From: JACVRW01 sp035650215
GTDB lineage: Bacteria; Actinomycetota; Thermoleophilia; Solirubrobacterales; Thermoleophilaceae
DNA: 64,000 nucleotides
NCBI GenBank assembly: GCA_035650215.1
Contig: DASRIC010000054.1
Coordinates: 3,692-67,691, forward strand
Direction of reading: 5' to 3'
Shown here: piece after piece, positions 7,392-15,935 of the stretch
How the letters are laid out: every line of letters begins with the position of its first letter
Position numbering within the stretch: the stretch's first letter is position 1
The notes under the pieces: model-generated
What the model was told of the DNA's origin: nothing
Database searches by the model: none
What the model saw: only the letters and a program-made list of their open reading frames with translations
Program-made: the position numbers and the translations under genes

Positions 7392-8237
7392 TTAGACGTC
7401 CTTCTCGATCGGGACGTCCACGAGGTTGCCCCACTCGGTCCACGAGCCGTCGTAGTTCTTCACGTCGTCGCTGCCGAGCAGCTCGTGCAGCACGAACCAG
7501 GTGTGGGCGGAGCGCTCACCGATCCGGCAGTAGGCGATCACCGGGTTCGACGCGTCGAGCACGCCCCTCGAGCTGTAGAGCTCGCGCAGCTCGTCGGCTG
7601 ACTTGAAGGTCCCGTCCTCCTTGACCGCCTGGGCCCAAGGCACCGACGCCGCGCCCGGTATGTGCCCGGCGCGCTGGGCGCCCTCCTGCTCGTAGCCCGC
7701 CATGGCGATCAGCTCGCCCGAGTACTCCTGGGGCGAGCGCACGTCCACGAGGCGCGTGCTCGAGTCGAGCGCCGCCAGCACCTCGTCGCGGCGGGCGCGG
7801 ATGGCGGTGTCGCCCTCGGTGGCGGCGAACTGCTGCGGCTCGTAGCGCGGCACGTCAGTAGAGGTCGGCCGGCCCTCGGAGATCCACTTCTCGCGCGGGC
7901 CATTCATCAGCCGGACGTTGTCGTGCCCGTAGTAGCGCAGGTACCAGTAGGTGTAGGCGGCGAACCAGTTGTTGCGGTCCCCGTACAGCACGACGGTGTG
8001 GTCGTTCGAGACCCCACGGCCGCCGAACAGCTCGCCGAACTCGCCGGGGCCGAGGAAGTCGCGCTTGACCTGATCCTGGAGATCCCGCTTCCAGTCGAAT
8101 CCGATCGCTCCGGGGATGTGCGCTTCTGCATATAGCGACGGGTTCTCGTCCACCTCGACAATGCGGATCGAGTCGTCCGAGAGGTGGTTCTCCACCCACT
8201 GCGTGTCTACTAGGACATCCTTCGCGTAATCGGCCAC
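7392..8237 (-). CDS. thiosulfate sulfurtransferase (two-domain rhodanese, CysA2/SseA-like)
   Basis: 281 residues with two rhodanese domains. The N-terminal domain (about 1-130) resembles mycobacterial CysA2: VEVDENPSLYAEAHIPGAIG and GDRNNWFAAYTYWYLRYYGH. The C-terminal domain carries the catalytic loop YCRIGERSAHTW with the sulfur-carrying Cys near 232. It transfers sulfane sulfur from thiosulfate to thiol or cyanide acceptors. The GTG start at 8237 has TAATGT seven bases upstream, suggesting its own leaderless promoter. It converges on the Nudix gene with the repeat between. Confidence 0.92.
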   Translation of the reverse strand: MADYAKDVLVDTQWVENHLSDDSIRIVEVDENPSLYAEAHIPGAIGFDWKRDLQDQVKRDFLGPGEFGELFGGRGVSNDHTVVLYGDRNNWFAAYTYWYLRYYGHDNVRLMNGPREKWISEGRPTSTDVPRYEPQQFAATEGDTAIRARRDEVLAALDSSTRLVDVRSPQEYSGELIAMAGYEQEGAQRAGHIPGAASVPWAQAVKEDGTFKSADELRELYSSRGVLDASNPVIAYCRIGERSAHTWFVLHELLGSDDVKNYDGSWTEWGNLVDVPIEKDV

Positions 8238-8244
8238 GGCGATG

Positions 8245-8250
8245 ACATTA
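8245..8250 (-). promoter_or_regulatory. -10 box of the sulfurtransferase gene
   Basis: TAATGT on the minus strand ends seven bases before the GTG at 8237, the same spacing as several other operon-leading genes here. Confidence 0.4.
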
Positions 8251-8257
8251 CCCAGGT

Positions 8258-8728
8258 CTAGGCCAGCAGCCCCTCGACCGCGCCGGTCATCGCCTCGAGC
8301 CAGCCGTCGCCGGGTGCGACGTCGACCACTTCAACCGGGATGTGCCAGGTGGTCGACGCCTCCCGCACGATCGCCGCGCCGGCGGCCAGCAGCTCGGGAT
8401 CGACCGTCCCGGCCGCCTCGTAGATTAGCGCCCGGACCGGCGTGTCCACGAGCCGCTCCGTGAGCGTGCGCAGCCGGTCCCCGTGCAGGGCGGGCGTGGC
8501 GACGGCGTCGCCCATCAGCCAGCACACGAGCGTCACGCCGGCGAGCGCCCCCGTCACGCCGCCGAGCCGGTCCGGGTCGGCCACGATCCCCTCGGCGCCG
8601 GCAGCCTCGATATCCGGCACCCGCGCGCGATTGCGCGTGGTGCCGCGCACGGCGTGTCCCGCGGCCACCAACTCGGCGGCGAGCGAGCGCCCGCGGCAGC
8701 CGCAGCCCACGATCAGGATGCGCGCCAC
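8258..8728 (-). CDS. short NAD(P)-binding Rossmann-fold protein
   Basis: 156 residues. The N-terminus MARILIVGCGCRGRSLAAEL is a dinucleotide-binding glycine loop, then TTRNR at the end of the second strand, as in atypical short-chain epimerases. No YxxxK catalytic pair is visible and the protein is about half the length of a normal epimerase, so it may be a minimal Rossmann domain with a non-catalytic or unknown role. The GTG start at 8728 lies four bases after the stop of the small membrane protein gene, so the two form an operon. Confidence 0.72.
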   Translation of the reverse strand: MARILIVGCGCRGRSLAAELVAAGHAVRGTTRNRARVPDIEAAGAEGIVADPDRLGGVTGALAGVTLVCWLMGDAVATPALHGDRLRTLTERLVDTPVRALIYEAAGTVDPELLAAGAAIVREASTTWHIPVEVVDVAPGDGWLEAMTGAVEGLLA

Positions 8729-8732
8729 CGCG

Positions 8733-9032
8733 TCAGTCGTGGCCGCGCGCGCGGCGCCGGAGCTCCTCGCGCCAGCGCTCGTCGTCGGCCACCTGCGCGC
8801 GCACGTCGTCCTCGGTCAGCTCAGGGCGCCCGCTGGCCCGGCGGCGGGCGTTCTGGGCCTCGAGCATCTGGTCCACGTCCTCGAGCTCGAGCTCGGCCTC
8901 GACCTCGGGTGAGCGCGTGGGGCGCCAGTCCACCTGCTCGGCGCCGCTGCCCGGGTACCACTTGCCGAGGGCGAGGAATATCCCGAGCAGCACGAGCCCC
9001 CCGAAGAGGACGAAAGCCCCGAACTCGTCCAT
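8733..9032 (-). CDS. small single-pass membrane protein
   Basis: 99 residues from the ATG at 9032. Residues about 5-22 (GAFVLFGGLVLLGIFLAL) form one membrane segment. The rest is charged and rich in Glu and Arg (EVEAELELEDVDQMLEAQNARRRA) and probably helical in the cytoplasm. I do not recognise a family. It is divergent from the thiolase gene with 26 bases between them, and each side has a TANNNT box. Confidence 0.65.
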   Translation of the reverse strand: MDEFGAFVLFGGLVLLGIFLALGKWYPGSGAEQVDWRPTRSPEVEAELELEDVDQMLEAQNARRRASGRPELTEDDVRAQVADDERWREELRRRARGHD

Positions 9033-9039
9033 CCGGGCG

Positions 9040-9049
9040 AGTGTACGCT
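9040..9049. promoter_or_regulatory. overlapping divergent -10 boxes
   Basis: TACACT on the minus strand (9045-9040) sits seven bases before the ATG at 9032. TACGCT on the plus strand (9044-9049) sits nine bases before the ATG at 9059. The two boxes overlap by two bases, so transcription in the two directions should be mutually exclusive. Confidence 0.45.
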
Positions 9050-9058
9050 TGCCGCCGC

Positions 9059-10265
9059 ATGCCCGAGGCCGTGATCGTCGATGCCCTACGCACCCCGATC
9101 GGGCGCCATGCCGGCGTGCTGTCGGGCGTCCCCCCCGACGACCTGGCCGCCCACGTGATCCAGGCCGCGGTGGAGCGCGGCGGGCTCGACCCGGCGAGCG
9201 TCGACGACGTGTACATGGGCGCCACCAACGCGGCGGGTGAGGACAACCGCAACGTGGCACGGATGGCCTCGCTGCTGGCGGGTCTGCCGGTCGAGGTGCC
9301 CGGCGTGACGGTCAACCGGCTCTGCGCGTCCGGCCTCGAGGCGGTCGTGCAGGGCGCCCGCCAGATCCGTCTGGGCGACGCGGATCTCGTGCTTGCCGGA
9401 GGCGTCGAGTCGATGTCGCGGGCGCCGCTCGTGATGCTCAAGCCCGAGCGCGGCTTTGCGCGCGGGACCCCCGAGCTGGCGGACACCACGATCGGCTGGC
9501 GCTTCGTGAACCCGCGCATGGCCGAGCGCTACTCCACCGTGTCGATGGGCGAGATAGCCGAGAACGTGGCTGGAGCGCTACGGCGTGTCGCGGGAGGACC
9601 AGGACGCGCTCGCGCTCGAGTCCCACCGGCGCGCGCTGGCAGCGGCCGAGGCCGGTCGCCTCGACCACGAGATCGTGACGGTCGACGTGCTCCAGCCCGA
9701 GGGGGCGCCGCTCACCGTGCACGCCGACGAGGGCCCGCGTCCCGACACCTGCCTCGAGCGCCTGGCCGCCCTCAAGCCGGTGTTCCGCGAGGGCGGCAGC
9801 GTGACCGCCGGCAACTCGTCGCAGATCAACGACGGCGCCGCCTGCGTCACGTTGATGAGCGGTGCGCGTGCGCGCGAGCTCGGCAAGGAGCCGCTCGCCC
9901 GGATCGTGGCGAGCGCCGCGGCGGGTGTCGATCCCGCCTACATGGGAATCGGCCCGGTGCCTGCCACCCGCGGGGCGCTCGCCCGCGCCGGACTCGAGCC
10001 CGCCGACATCGACCTGGTGGAGCTGAACGAGGCATTCGCGTCCCAAGTGCTCGCCTCGATGCGCGAGCTCGGCTTCGACCACGACCGCCTCAACGTGAAC
10101 GGCGGAGCGATCGCCATCGGCCACCCGCTCGGCTGCTCGGGAGCGCGCCTGATCGGCACGCTCGCCCACGAGCTGCGCCGCCGTGGCGGCCGATACGGGC
10201 TCGCGACGATGTGCATCGGCGTGGGAATGGGCATGGCGGCCGTGATCGAGAACTCGGCGGCATAG
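9059..10265 (+). pseudogene. acetyl-CoA acyltransferase (thiolase) with one-base frameshift
   Basis: The first half (9059 to about 9570) reads MPEAVIVDALRTPIGRHAGV and has the acyl-binding NRLCASGLEA with Cys 89. The second half continues in the next frame from GVSREDQDALAL to NEAFASQ, GGAIAIGHPLGCSGARL and the C-terminal CIGVGMG. At 9566-9577 the sequence is GTGGCTGGAGCG; dropping the T at 9571 restores VAERYGVSREDQD, the standard thiolase text, in one 401-residue frame. Every catalytic residue is intact on both sides, so this is a recent mutation or a sequencing error. It would do the last thiolytic step of beta-oxidation beside the genes at 11205-14652. Confidence 0.85.
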
Positions 10266-10280
10266 CGGCCTCGGGCCGGC

Positions 10281-11171
10281 TCACACGCCGTGTTCGCCGC
10301 GCCTCTCCGATAGCAGCCGAGGAGGTAGTGCGGCCACGAGCGGCTGCAGCACGAGCGCGAGCTCGGAGGCGCTCGGACGCTCCTCAGGGAGCCTTCGCAA
10401 GCACGAGAGGATGGCGTCGGCGAACGCCGAGGGAACCCGCTTCGGCCAGGGGCGAACGTCCTGCACGAGCTGGGGAAAGCGCGTCTCCAGGTCGGTTCCC
10501 TCCTCGGTCGACGCCGGCCTCGGGAACGGCCGCCGGCCCGCGACCGCGTGGTACAGCGTCGCCCCCAGGCCCCAGACGTCGGCTGCGGGCCCCACGTCGC
10601 CATCCGGCGCGCACTGCTCCGGCGCCGCGTAGGCGTTCGTGCCCACGTAGCCCCGTAGGCGGGCGGCCCGCTCGCTCGTGCGGGCGAGCGAGAGGTCGAT
10701 CACCCGCGGCGGGATTCCCATCACCAGGTTGTCCGGCTTGAGGTCGAGGTGCACCCAGCCCTCCCCCGCCATGTAGTGGAGCGCGGAGGCCACGTGCAGC
10801 GCAAGCGGCAGCGCCTGGTCGGCGGGCAGCGGACCCGAGCGGCGGATCAGCCTGCGCAGGGTCGGCCCCTCGAGGTGCTCGACCAGCACGTGCGGGTGCG
10901 GGGGCTCGAGCACGGCGTCGAAGGCGCGCAGGATCACCGGATGGGCGAGCGCGTCGAGTGCCTCGGCCTCGCGGCGCAGCCCGCGAAGGGCCGCTTCGTC
11001 TTCCGCCTGGTCGGGTCGCACCACCTTTGCCACCATCGGTGAGAAAAGCCGCTCGTCCCAGACCAGGTAGGCCTCGTAGCGGTTGCCCCCTCCAAGCAGT
11101 TTCAGGATGGAGCGTCCGGGGGCGATCTCGTCGCCCTCGCGCAGCTCCCACGAAGCCTTCGTCTCGGCCAT
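10281..11171 (-). CDS. serine/threonine protein kinase, soluble
   Basis: About 296 residues, a Hanks-type kinase domain with little else. It has the ATP lysine in MVAKVV, the catalytic loop HLDLKPDNLVM, and the APE region AAPEQCAPDGDVGPAADVWGLG. The metal-binding DFG reads DLS (VIDLSLAR), which is unusual. There is no membrane segment or PASTA domain, so it is not the PknB type. The ATG at 11171 (MAETKASWEL) looks the natural start, with another ATG at 11183. It converges on the thiolase and is divergent from the acyl-CoA dehydrogenase, so it may regulate this block, which is inference. Confidence 0.85.
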   Translation of the reverse strand: MAETKASWELREGDEIAPGRSILKLLGGGNRYEAYLVWDERLFSPMVAKVVRPDQAEDEAALRGLRREAEALDALAHPVILRAFDAVLEPPHPHVLVEHLEGPTLRRLIRRSGPLPADQALPLALHVASALHYMAGEGWVHLDLKPDNLVMGIPPRVIDLSLARTSERAARLRGYVGTNAYAAPEQCAPDGDVGPAADVWGLGATLYHAVAGRRPFPRPASTEEGTDLETRFPQLVQDVRPWPKRVPSAFADAILSCLRRLPEERPSASELALVLQPLVAALPPRLLSERRGEHGV

Positions 11172-11204
11172 CCCCGACAGCATCTTGCAGAATCAGGAAC
11201 ACAC

Positions 11205-12368
11205 ATGATCGATTTCGAGTTGACAGACGAGCAGCAGCTGATCCGCGAAACCGCCCGCGAATTCGCCGACAAGGAGATCGCCCCGCGCGCGCGGGAGAAC
11301 GATCGCAACGAGCACTTCGACACCGAGCTCGTGAAGCAGATCGCCGACATCGGCTTCCTCGGCGCGATCGTGCCCGAGGAGTACGGCGGGCGCGGCGTGG
11401 ACTACCGGACCTACGCGCTGATCGTGGAGGAGGTCGGCCGTGGATGCTCGGCGATGCGCACCGTGGTCTCCGTGGTCACCTCGCTCGTGTGCTCCTCGAT
11501 CGTGCGCTGGGGCAGCGAGGAGCAGAAGCAGGAATGGCTGCCGCAGCTCTGCTCGGGCGAGGCGCTCGGCTGCTTCGGGCTGACCGAGCCCGACACCGGC
11601 TCGGACGCCTCCAACCTGAAGACGCGCGCCGAGAAGATCGACGGCGGCTGGCGGATCAGCGGCGGCAAGATGTGGATCTCGCTCGGGAACTACTCGAAGC
11701 TCGCGCTCGTCTTCGCGCAGACCGAGCAGTCGCTGAAGCACCGGGGCATCGCCTGCTTCCTCGTGCCCACCGACAGCGACGGCTTCTCGACCCAGGAGAT
11801 CCACGGCAAGCTCGGCCTCAAGGGCTCCGACACGGCCGCCCTCGGGCTCGACGGCGTGGAGGTGCCGGACTCGGCGCTCATGGGCGAGGTCGGCGACGGC
11901 TTCAAGATCGCGATGTCCGCGCTCGACTCGGGCCGCTACAGCGTGGCAGCCGGCTGCGTGGGGATCTGCCAGGGCTCGCTCGACGCGTCGATCTCGTACT
12001 CCAAGGAGCGCACCCAGTTCGACCGGCCGATCGCGTCCTTCCAGCTGGTGCAGGAGATGATCGCGGACATGGTCGTGCAGACCGAGGCGGCGCGCGGGCT
12101 CGTGTGGCGCGCCGGCTGGCTCAAGGACCAGGGCAAGCCGAGCACCACCGAGACCTCGATCGCCAAGCTTTACGCGACCGAGGCGGCGGTGAACTGCGCC
12201 GACCGCGCCATCCAGGTGCACGGAGGCTCCGGCTACGTGGACGATCACCCGGTGGAGCGCTACCTGCGCGACGCGCGCGTGACCACGCTCTACGAGGGCA
12301 CGTCGCAGATCCAGAAGCTGATCATCGGCCGCGCCTACACGGGCATCAACGCGCTGGTCCCGGGCTGA
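11205..12368 (+). CDS. acyl-CoA dehydrogenase
   Basis: 387 residues, normal length. It oxidises acyl-CoA to trans-2-enoyl-CoA with FAD and passes electrons to ETF. The start MIDFELTDEQQLIRETAREF, the FAD/substrate segment GCFGLTEPDTGSDASNLKT, and the C-terminal TLYEGTSQIQ with the catalytic-base glutamate are all present. AGGAAC lies six bases before the ATG as a ribosome site. The stop overlaps the start of the enoyl-CoA hydratase (TGATG). It is the first gene of a three-gene beta-oxidation operon. Confidence 0.93.
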   Translation: MIDFELTDEQQLIRETAREFADKEIAPRARENDRNEHFDTELVKQIADIGFLGAIVPEEYGGRGVDYRTYALIVEEVGRGCSAMRTVVSVVTSLVCSSIVRWGSEEQKQEWLPQLCSGEALGCFGLTEPDTGSDASNLKTRAEKIDGGWRISGGKMWISLGNYSKLALVFAQTEQSLKHRGIACFLVPTDSDGFSTQEIHGKLGLKGSDTAALGLDGVEVPDSALMGEVGDGFKIAMSALDSGRYSVAAGCVGICQGSLDASISYSKERTQFDRPIASFQLVQEMIADMVVQTEAARGLVWRAGWLKDQGKPSTTETSIAKLYATEAAVNCADRAIQVHGGSGYVDDHPVERYLRDARVTTLYEGTSQIQKLIIGRAYTGINALVPG

Positions 12369-13132
12369 TGCTGATCGCGTCCGAGCTGCGCGGCGCGGTC
12401 GGGCTCGCCCGTCTCAACCGGCCCGAGGCCCGCAACGCGCTCTCGCCCGAGTTGATGGAGGAGCTCGCGGCGCTCTGCGAGCGATGGGACGAGGACCCCG
12501 ATGTGCGCTGCATCGTTCTCGCGGGCGGCGACGACTGGTTCGCCGCCGGCGCGGACATCAAGGCGATGGCGGCGCGCACGCTGGCCGAGACGCTCACCTC
12601 GCCGGCGGCGCGCTTCTGGCCGCGGCTGGCGGCGCTGCGCACTCCGCTCGTGGCGGCGGTGTCCGGCTACGCGCTCGGCGGCGGCTGCGAGCTGGCGCTG
12701 GCGTGCGACATGATCGTTGCCTCCGAGACCGCCCAGTTCGGCCAGCCCGAGATCATGCTCGGCATCGTCCCGGGCGGTGGGGGCAGCCAGCGGCTCACGC
12801 GCGTCATGGGAAAGCAGCGCGCCATGGAGCTCGTGCTCACGGGGCGGCGCATCGACGCCGCCGAGGCGTTCTCGCTCGGGCTCGTGAACCAGGTGGCGCC
12901 GAAGGACGGCTGGCTCGAAGCGGCGCTCGATCTGGCCGGCGTGGTGGCCGAGCGCCCGCCGCTGGCCGTGCGGCTCGCCAAGCGGGCGGTCCTGGCGGCC
13001 GACGAGATGTCGCTCGGCGCCGGCCTCGACCAGGAGCGCCGCCTCTTCGAGCTCGCGATGGCCACGGAGGACCGCGTGGAGGGGATGAACGCGTTCCTCG
13101 AGAAGCGCAAGCCGGAGTTCCGCGGGCGGTGA
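12368..13132 (+). CDS. enoyl-CoA hydratase
   Basis: 254 residues of the crotonase fold. WFAAGADIKAM gives one half of the oxyanion hole and ALGGGCELALACD carries the first catalytic Glu. GQPEIMLGIVPGGGG carries the second Glu, so this is a true hydratase pattern. It hydrates trans-2-enoyl-CoA to 3-hydroxyacyl-CoA. The start overlaps the acyl-CoA dehydrogenase stop and the stop overlaps the GTG of the dehydrogenase that follows, so the three steps are co-translated. Confidence 0.92.
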   Translation: MLIASELRGAVGLARLNRPEARNALSPELMEELAALCERWDEDPDVRCIVLAGGDDWFAAGADIKAMAARTLAETLTSPAARFWPRLAALRTPLVAAVSGYALGGGCELALACDMIVASETAQFGQPEIMLGIVPGGGGSQRLTRVMGKQRAMELVLTGRRIDAAEAFSLGLVNQVAPKDGWLEAALDLAGVVAERPPLAVRLAKRAVLAADEMSLGAGLDQERRLFELAMATEDRVEGMNAFLEKRKPEFRGR

Positions 13133-14652
13133 GGCCGTCAGTCCTCGGCGTGGCCGGGGCGGGGACGATGGGTGCCGGCATCGCCCAGCTCGGCTGCGCG
13201 GCCGGGATGCGAACGCTGCTGCACGATCCGGCGCCGCAGGCGCTCGAGCGCGGCGCGGAGGGAGTACGGCGCGGCCTCGCTCGCTGGGTTGAGAAGGGGC
13301 GCGTGGGCGAGTACGCGGCCACGCTGCTCGAGCCCGTCGGATCGCTCGACGAGCTGGCTCCGTGCGAGCTCGTGATCGAGGCCGCGCCTGAGCGGCCGGA
13401 GCTCAAGCGCGAGCTGTTCACGCGGCTGTCCGCAGCGTGCGGGGCCGAGACCGTGCTCGCCACCAACACCTCGTCGATCCCGGTCACCTCGCTGGCCGGC
13501 GCCGCGGCGCGCCCGGAGAACGTGGTGGGCATGCACTTCTTCAACCCGCCGCCGCTGATGCGGCTGCTCGAGGTGATCCGTGCCGACCAGACCGGTGAGC
13601 GGGCGCTCGCCGTGGCGCGCGCCGCCGGCGAGGCGATGGGCAAGCAGGTGATCTTCGCCGCCGACGGGCCGGGCTTCCTGGTGAACCGCTGCGGGCGCCC
13701 GTTCTTCGGCGAGGGGCTGAGGCTGCTCGCCGAGCGGATCGCGCCGGCCGACCGGATCGATCGCGTCTGCCGGCTCGGCGGCGGCTTCCGGATGGGGCCG
13801 TTCGAGCTGATGGACCTGGTCGGGATCGACGTGGGCTTCGAGGTCGCCAAGTCGTTCGCCGAGCTGTCGTTCGGCGAGCCGCGCTGGCGGCCGAGCCCGA
13901 TCCAGGCGCGCATGGTGGCGGCCGGCCGGCTGGGGCGAAAGGCGGGACGCGGGTTCTACGACTACGCCGCGGATGGCTCCTACCGGCCCGACGACCCCTC
14001 CCGGGCCGCGCCCGGCGACTCGTCGGCGCTCGTGGTCGCGCTGCTCGGCACGGGTCCGCTGGCCGACGGCCTGCGCGAGCGCGCCCGCGCCGCCGGTCAC
14101 GAGCTGCGCGAGGGCGGCCCCGCCGAGCTGGTTGTCGACGCCGGGCCCGCGCCACACCCCTCGCCGCCGGGCGGTGGCCCGCTGGTGGCGCTGTGCGCCG
14201 CCACGAGCCTGGCCGCGCGCGGCGAGCCCGGCGCGGTCGGCTTCCACCTGCTGCCTCCGCTCGACGCCGCCCGGCTCGTGGAGCTCACCCGCCTCCCCAC
14301 CACGCCGGCGTTCGCCGCCGATGCCGCCGAGCGCTTCTTCGGCTCCCTGGGATTCCTCTGCGAGTGGGTCGAGGACGCGCCGGGGCTCGTGCTCGGCCGG
14401 ATCGTCTGCCAGCTCGTGAACGAGGCGGCCTTCGCGATCGGCGAGGGCGTGGGCTCGGCCGACGACGTGGACGCAGGACTCACGCTCGGCCTCGCCCACC
14501 CGCGGGGCCCCGTCGAGTGGAGCGAGGCGATCGGCCTCGAGCACGTGGCCGCGGTGCTCGAGGGCCTTTGGACCGAGCGGCGCGAGGAGCGCTACCGCAC
14601 CGCGCCGCTGCTTCGGCGCCAGCTGGCGCTCGGGCGCGGCCTGCGCGGCTGA
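13129..14652 (+). CDS. 3-hydroxyacyl-CoA dehydrogenase, two C-terminal domains
   Basis: 507 residues. The NAD domain is SVLGVAGAGTMGAGIAQLGC at the N-terminus, then NTSSIPVTSL and MHFFNPPPLMRLLEV (catalytic His). The first C-terminal domain ends near RKAGRGFYDYAADGSY. A linker and a second, weaker copy follow (FLCEWVEDAPGLVLGRIVCQ, LTLGLAHPRGPVEW), as in PaaH-like fused dehydrogenases of about 500 residues. The GTG at 13129 overlaps the hydratase stop. It oxidises 3-hydroxyacyl-CoA with NAD. A conserved hairpin element follows the stop. Confidence 0.9.
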   Translation: MRPSVLGVAGAGTMGAGIAQLGCAAGMRTLLHDPAPQALERGAEGVRRGLARWVEKGRVGEYAATLLEPVGSLDELAPCELVIEAAPERPELKRELFTRLSAACGAETVLATNTSSIPVTSLAGAAARPENVVGMHFFNPPPLMRLLEVIRADQTGERALAVARAAGEAMGKQVIFAADGPGFLVNRCGRPFFGEGLRLLAERIAPADRIDRVCRLGGGFRMGPFELMDLVGIDVGFEVAKSFAELSFGEPRWRPSPIQARMVAAGRLGRKAGRGFYDYAADGSYRPDDPSRAAPGDSSALVVALLGTGPLADGLRERARAAGHELREGGPAELVVDAGPAPHPSPPGGGPLVALCAATSLAARGEPGAVGFHLLPPLDAARLVELTRLPTTPAFAADAAERFFGSLGFLCEWVEDAPGLVLGRIVCQLVNEAAFAIGEGVGSADDVDAGLTLGLAHPRGPVEWSEAIGLEHVAAVLEGLWTERREERYRTAPLLRRQLALGRGLRG

Positions 14653-14655
14653 TCA

Positions 14656-14706
14656 CATCGAACGTCCCTCACTATGCGCTATAGCGATAACTCCGGGACG
14701 TTCATG
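14656..14706. repeat. 51-bp dispersed inverted-repeat element, copy 1 (bidirectional terminator-like)
   Basis: Arms GAACGTCCC (14660-14668) and GGGACGTTC (14695-14703) enclose a loop with its own palindrome CGCTATAGCG. It lies between convergent genes, and its right part encodes the last residues of the TetR gene (MNVPELSL, then stop). An equally long copy at 50912-50962, also between convergent genes, matches 38 of 51 bases without gaps by hand count. Confidence 0.75.
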
Positions 14707-15299
14707 TAGGCGGCGGGTCGGCCGCTCAGCTCCGCTCCCTCGCCGCCCCGCAGGGCGTTCCAGGCCGCCTCCGGCAGGACCCGCTCGGCCTCGGCCATCG
14801 AGGTGCGCAGGCGCCGCTCGAGCCAGTGCCGCGAGAACTCCTGGGCCGGGCCGATCAGGATCACGTAGGTCAGGTCGAGCGGCAGCGAGCGGATGCGCCC
14901 GGACTCCACGTGCGGCTCGAGCCACGCGCGGGTGGCCGCGAACAGCTCGCGGTTCAGCTCGTCGATGGCCTCGCCCCCGCCCCGCCAGCGCAGCATCCAG
15001 CGCGCCAGATCCGGGTGGCGAGCCACCCAGCGCAGGTGGTGTCGCACCAGGCCCCTCACGCCCGGCTCGGCACCGGGCGTGCGCCCGAGCACCCTGAGGA
15101 AGCCGCGCTGGTAGTCACGAAGCGCCTTGGCGTAGAGCGCCTCGGCCAGCTCCTGCTTGCCGCCGAAGTGGTGGTAGATCGAGCCCACGCTGGCGCCGGA
15201 GCGCCGCCGCACGTCGTCGACGGTGGCGGCCGCGAAGCCGTTCTCCGTGAACGCCGCGAGCGCGGCGTCCAGGATGTCCTGTCGGCGAGAAGTTGGCAT
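14679..15299 (-). CDS. TetR/AcrR family transcriptional regulator
   Basis: 206 residues. The helix-turn-helix is ATVDDVRRRSGASVGSIYHHFGGKQEL (about residues 25-51). The C-terminal domain (YVILIGPAQEFSRHWL) is of the kind common in acyl-CoA or lipid-related TetR proteins. The ATG at 15299 faces two tandem operators in the short gap to the divergent 15333 gene. The C-terminal tail runs into the hairpin element at 14656-14706. Its likely targets are itself and the divergent gene; regulation of the adjacent beta-oxidation operon is possible but not shown. Confidence 0.88.
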   Translation of the reverse strand: MPTSRRQDILDAALAAFTENGFAAATVDDVRRRSGASVGSIYHHFGGKQELAEALYAKALRDYQRGFLRVLGRTPGAEPGVRGLVRHHLRWVARHPDLARWMLRWRGGGEAIDELNRELFAATRAWLEPHVESGRIRSLPLDLTYVILIGPAQEFSRHWLERRLRTSMAEAERVLPEAAWNALRGGEGAELSGRPAAYMNVPELSL

Positions 15300-15327
15300 T
15301 AGAATACTATTCTAGAACGATATTCTA
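15300..15327. promoter_or_regulatory. two tandem TetR operators TAGAA-N5-TTCTA
   Basis: Site 1 is 15300-15314 and site 2 is 15313-15327, each TAGAA-N5-TTCTA, overlapping by two bases with centres 13 bp apart. They contain the -10 boxes of both divergent genes: TAGAAT on the minus strand nine bases before the TetR ATG, and TATTCT on the plus strand six bases before the ATG at 15333. This AT-rich block stands out in the surrounding GC-rich sequence. Confidence 0.75.
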
Positions 15328-15332
15328 CGGAC

Positions 15333-15935
15333 ATGCCACTCGACCACTACCTCCCCCACTTCGACTTCAGGGAGATCCACTCCCGCCGCGTGGCCGCCGA
15401 GCCCGCCGACGTGTTGACGGCCGCGCGCACCGTGACCCCGCTCGAGGTCCCCCTGCTGGTGGCGCTCATGGCGCTGCGGGCGGGCCCTCGCCTGGGCCGG
15501 CTCTCGCTCAGGCGACCGATCGTCGGGCAGTTCGAGCGCGCCGGCTTCGTGCAGCTAGCCGCGAACGAACGCGAGCTCGTGTACGGAGGGGTCGGCCGCT
15601 TCTGGACTCTCGGCGGTGGGCTGACTCGGACCAGCCCCGATGCCTTCGCCGGCTTCGACTCCCCCGGCTACGCCAAGACCGTCTTCGACTTCCGGGTCGA
15701 GCGGCCCGCACGAGGCGGGGTTGTGCTCGTGACGGAGACCCGGATCGCCGGCACCGACGGCCACGCCCGCCGCAGCTTCGGTCGCTACTGGCGCCTCATT
15801 CAGCCGGGCAGCGCGCTGATCCGGCTCGCGTGGCTGCGAGCGATCGCGAAGCGCGCCGAGCGAACCAAGCTCTCTCAGCCCGCCAGCTCGCCGAGTGCAC
15901 CAAGTAGCCGGTCGACCTCGTCCTCGGTGGTGTAG
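15333..15935 (+). CDS. uncharacterised SRPBCC-like protein
   Basis: 200 residues. It begins MPLDHYLPHFDFREIHSRRV. Segments such as KTVFDFRVERPARGGVVLVTETRI and RSFGRYWRLIQPGSALIRLAWLRAI have the strand-then-long-helix look of SRPBCC/polyketide-cyclase folds; this family call is tentative. It is divergent from the TetR gene and shares its operator, so it is the prime target. The last 20 residues are Ser/Pro-rich and overlap the end of the convergent aminotransferase by 61 bases, so the natural end may once have been earlier. Confidence 0.7.
   Translation: MPLDHYLPHFDFREIHSRRVAAEPADVLTAARTVTPLEVPLLVALMALRAGPRLGRLSLRRPIVGQFERAGFVQLAANERELVYGGVGRFWTLGGGLTRTSPDAFAGFDSPGYAKTVFDFRVERPARGGVVLVTETRIAGTDGHARRSFGRYWRLIQPGSALIRLAWLRAIAKRAERTKLSQPASSPSAPSSRSTSSSVV

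Noticed and set aside
8483..9058. Upstream extension of the thiolase frame
   Set aside because: It is antisense to two small minus-strand genes and Arg/Pro-rich; MPEAVIVDALRTP is the natural thiolase start.
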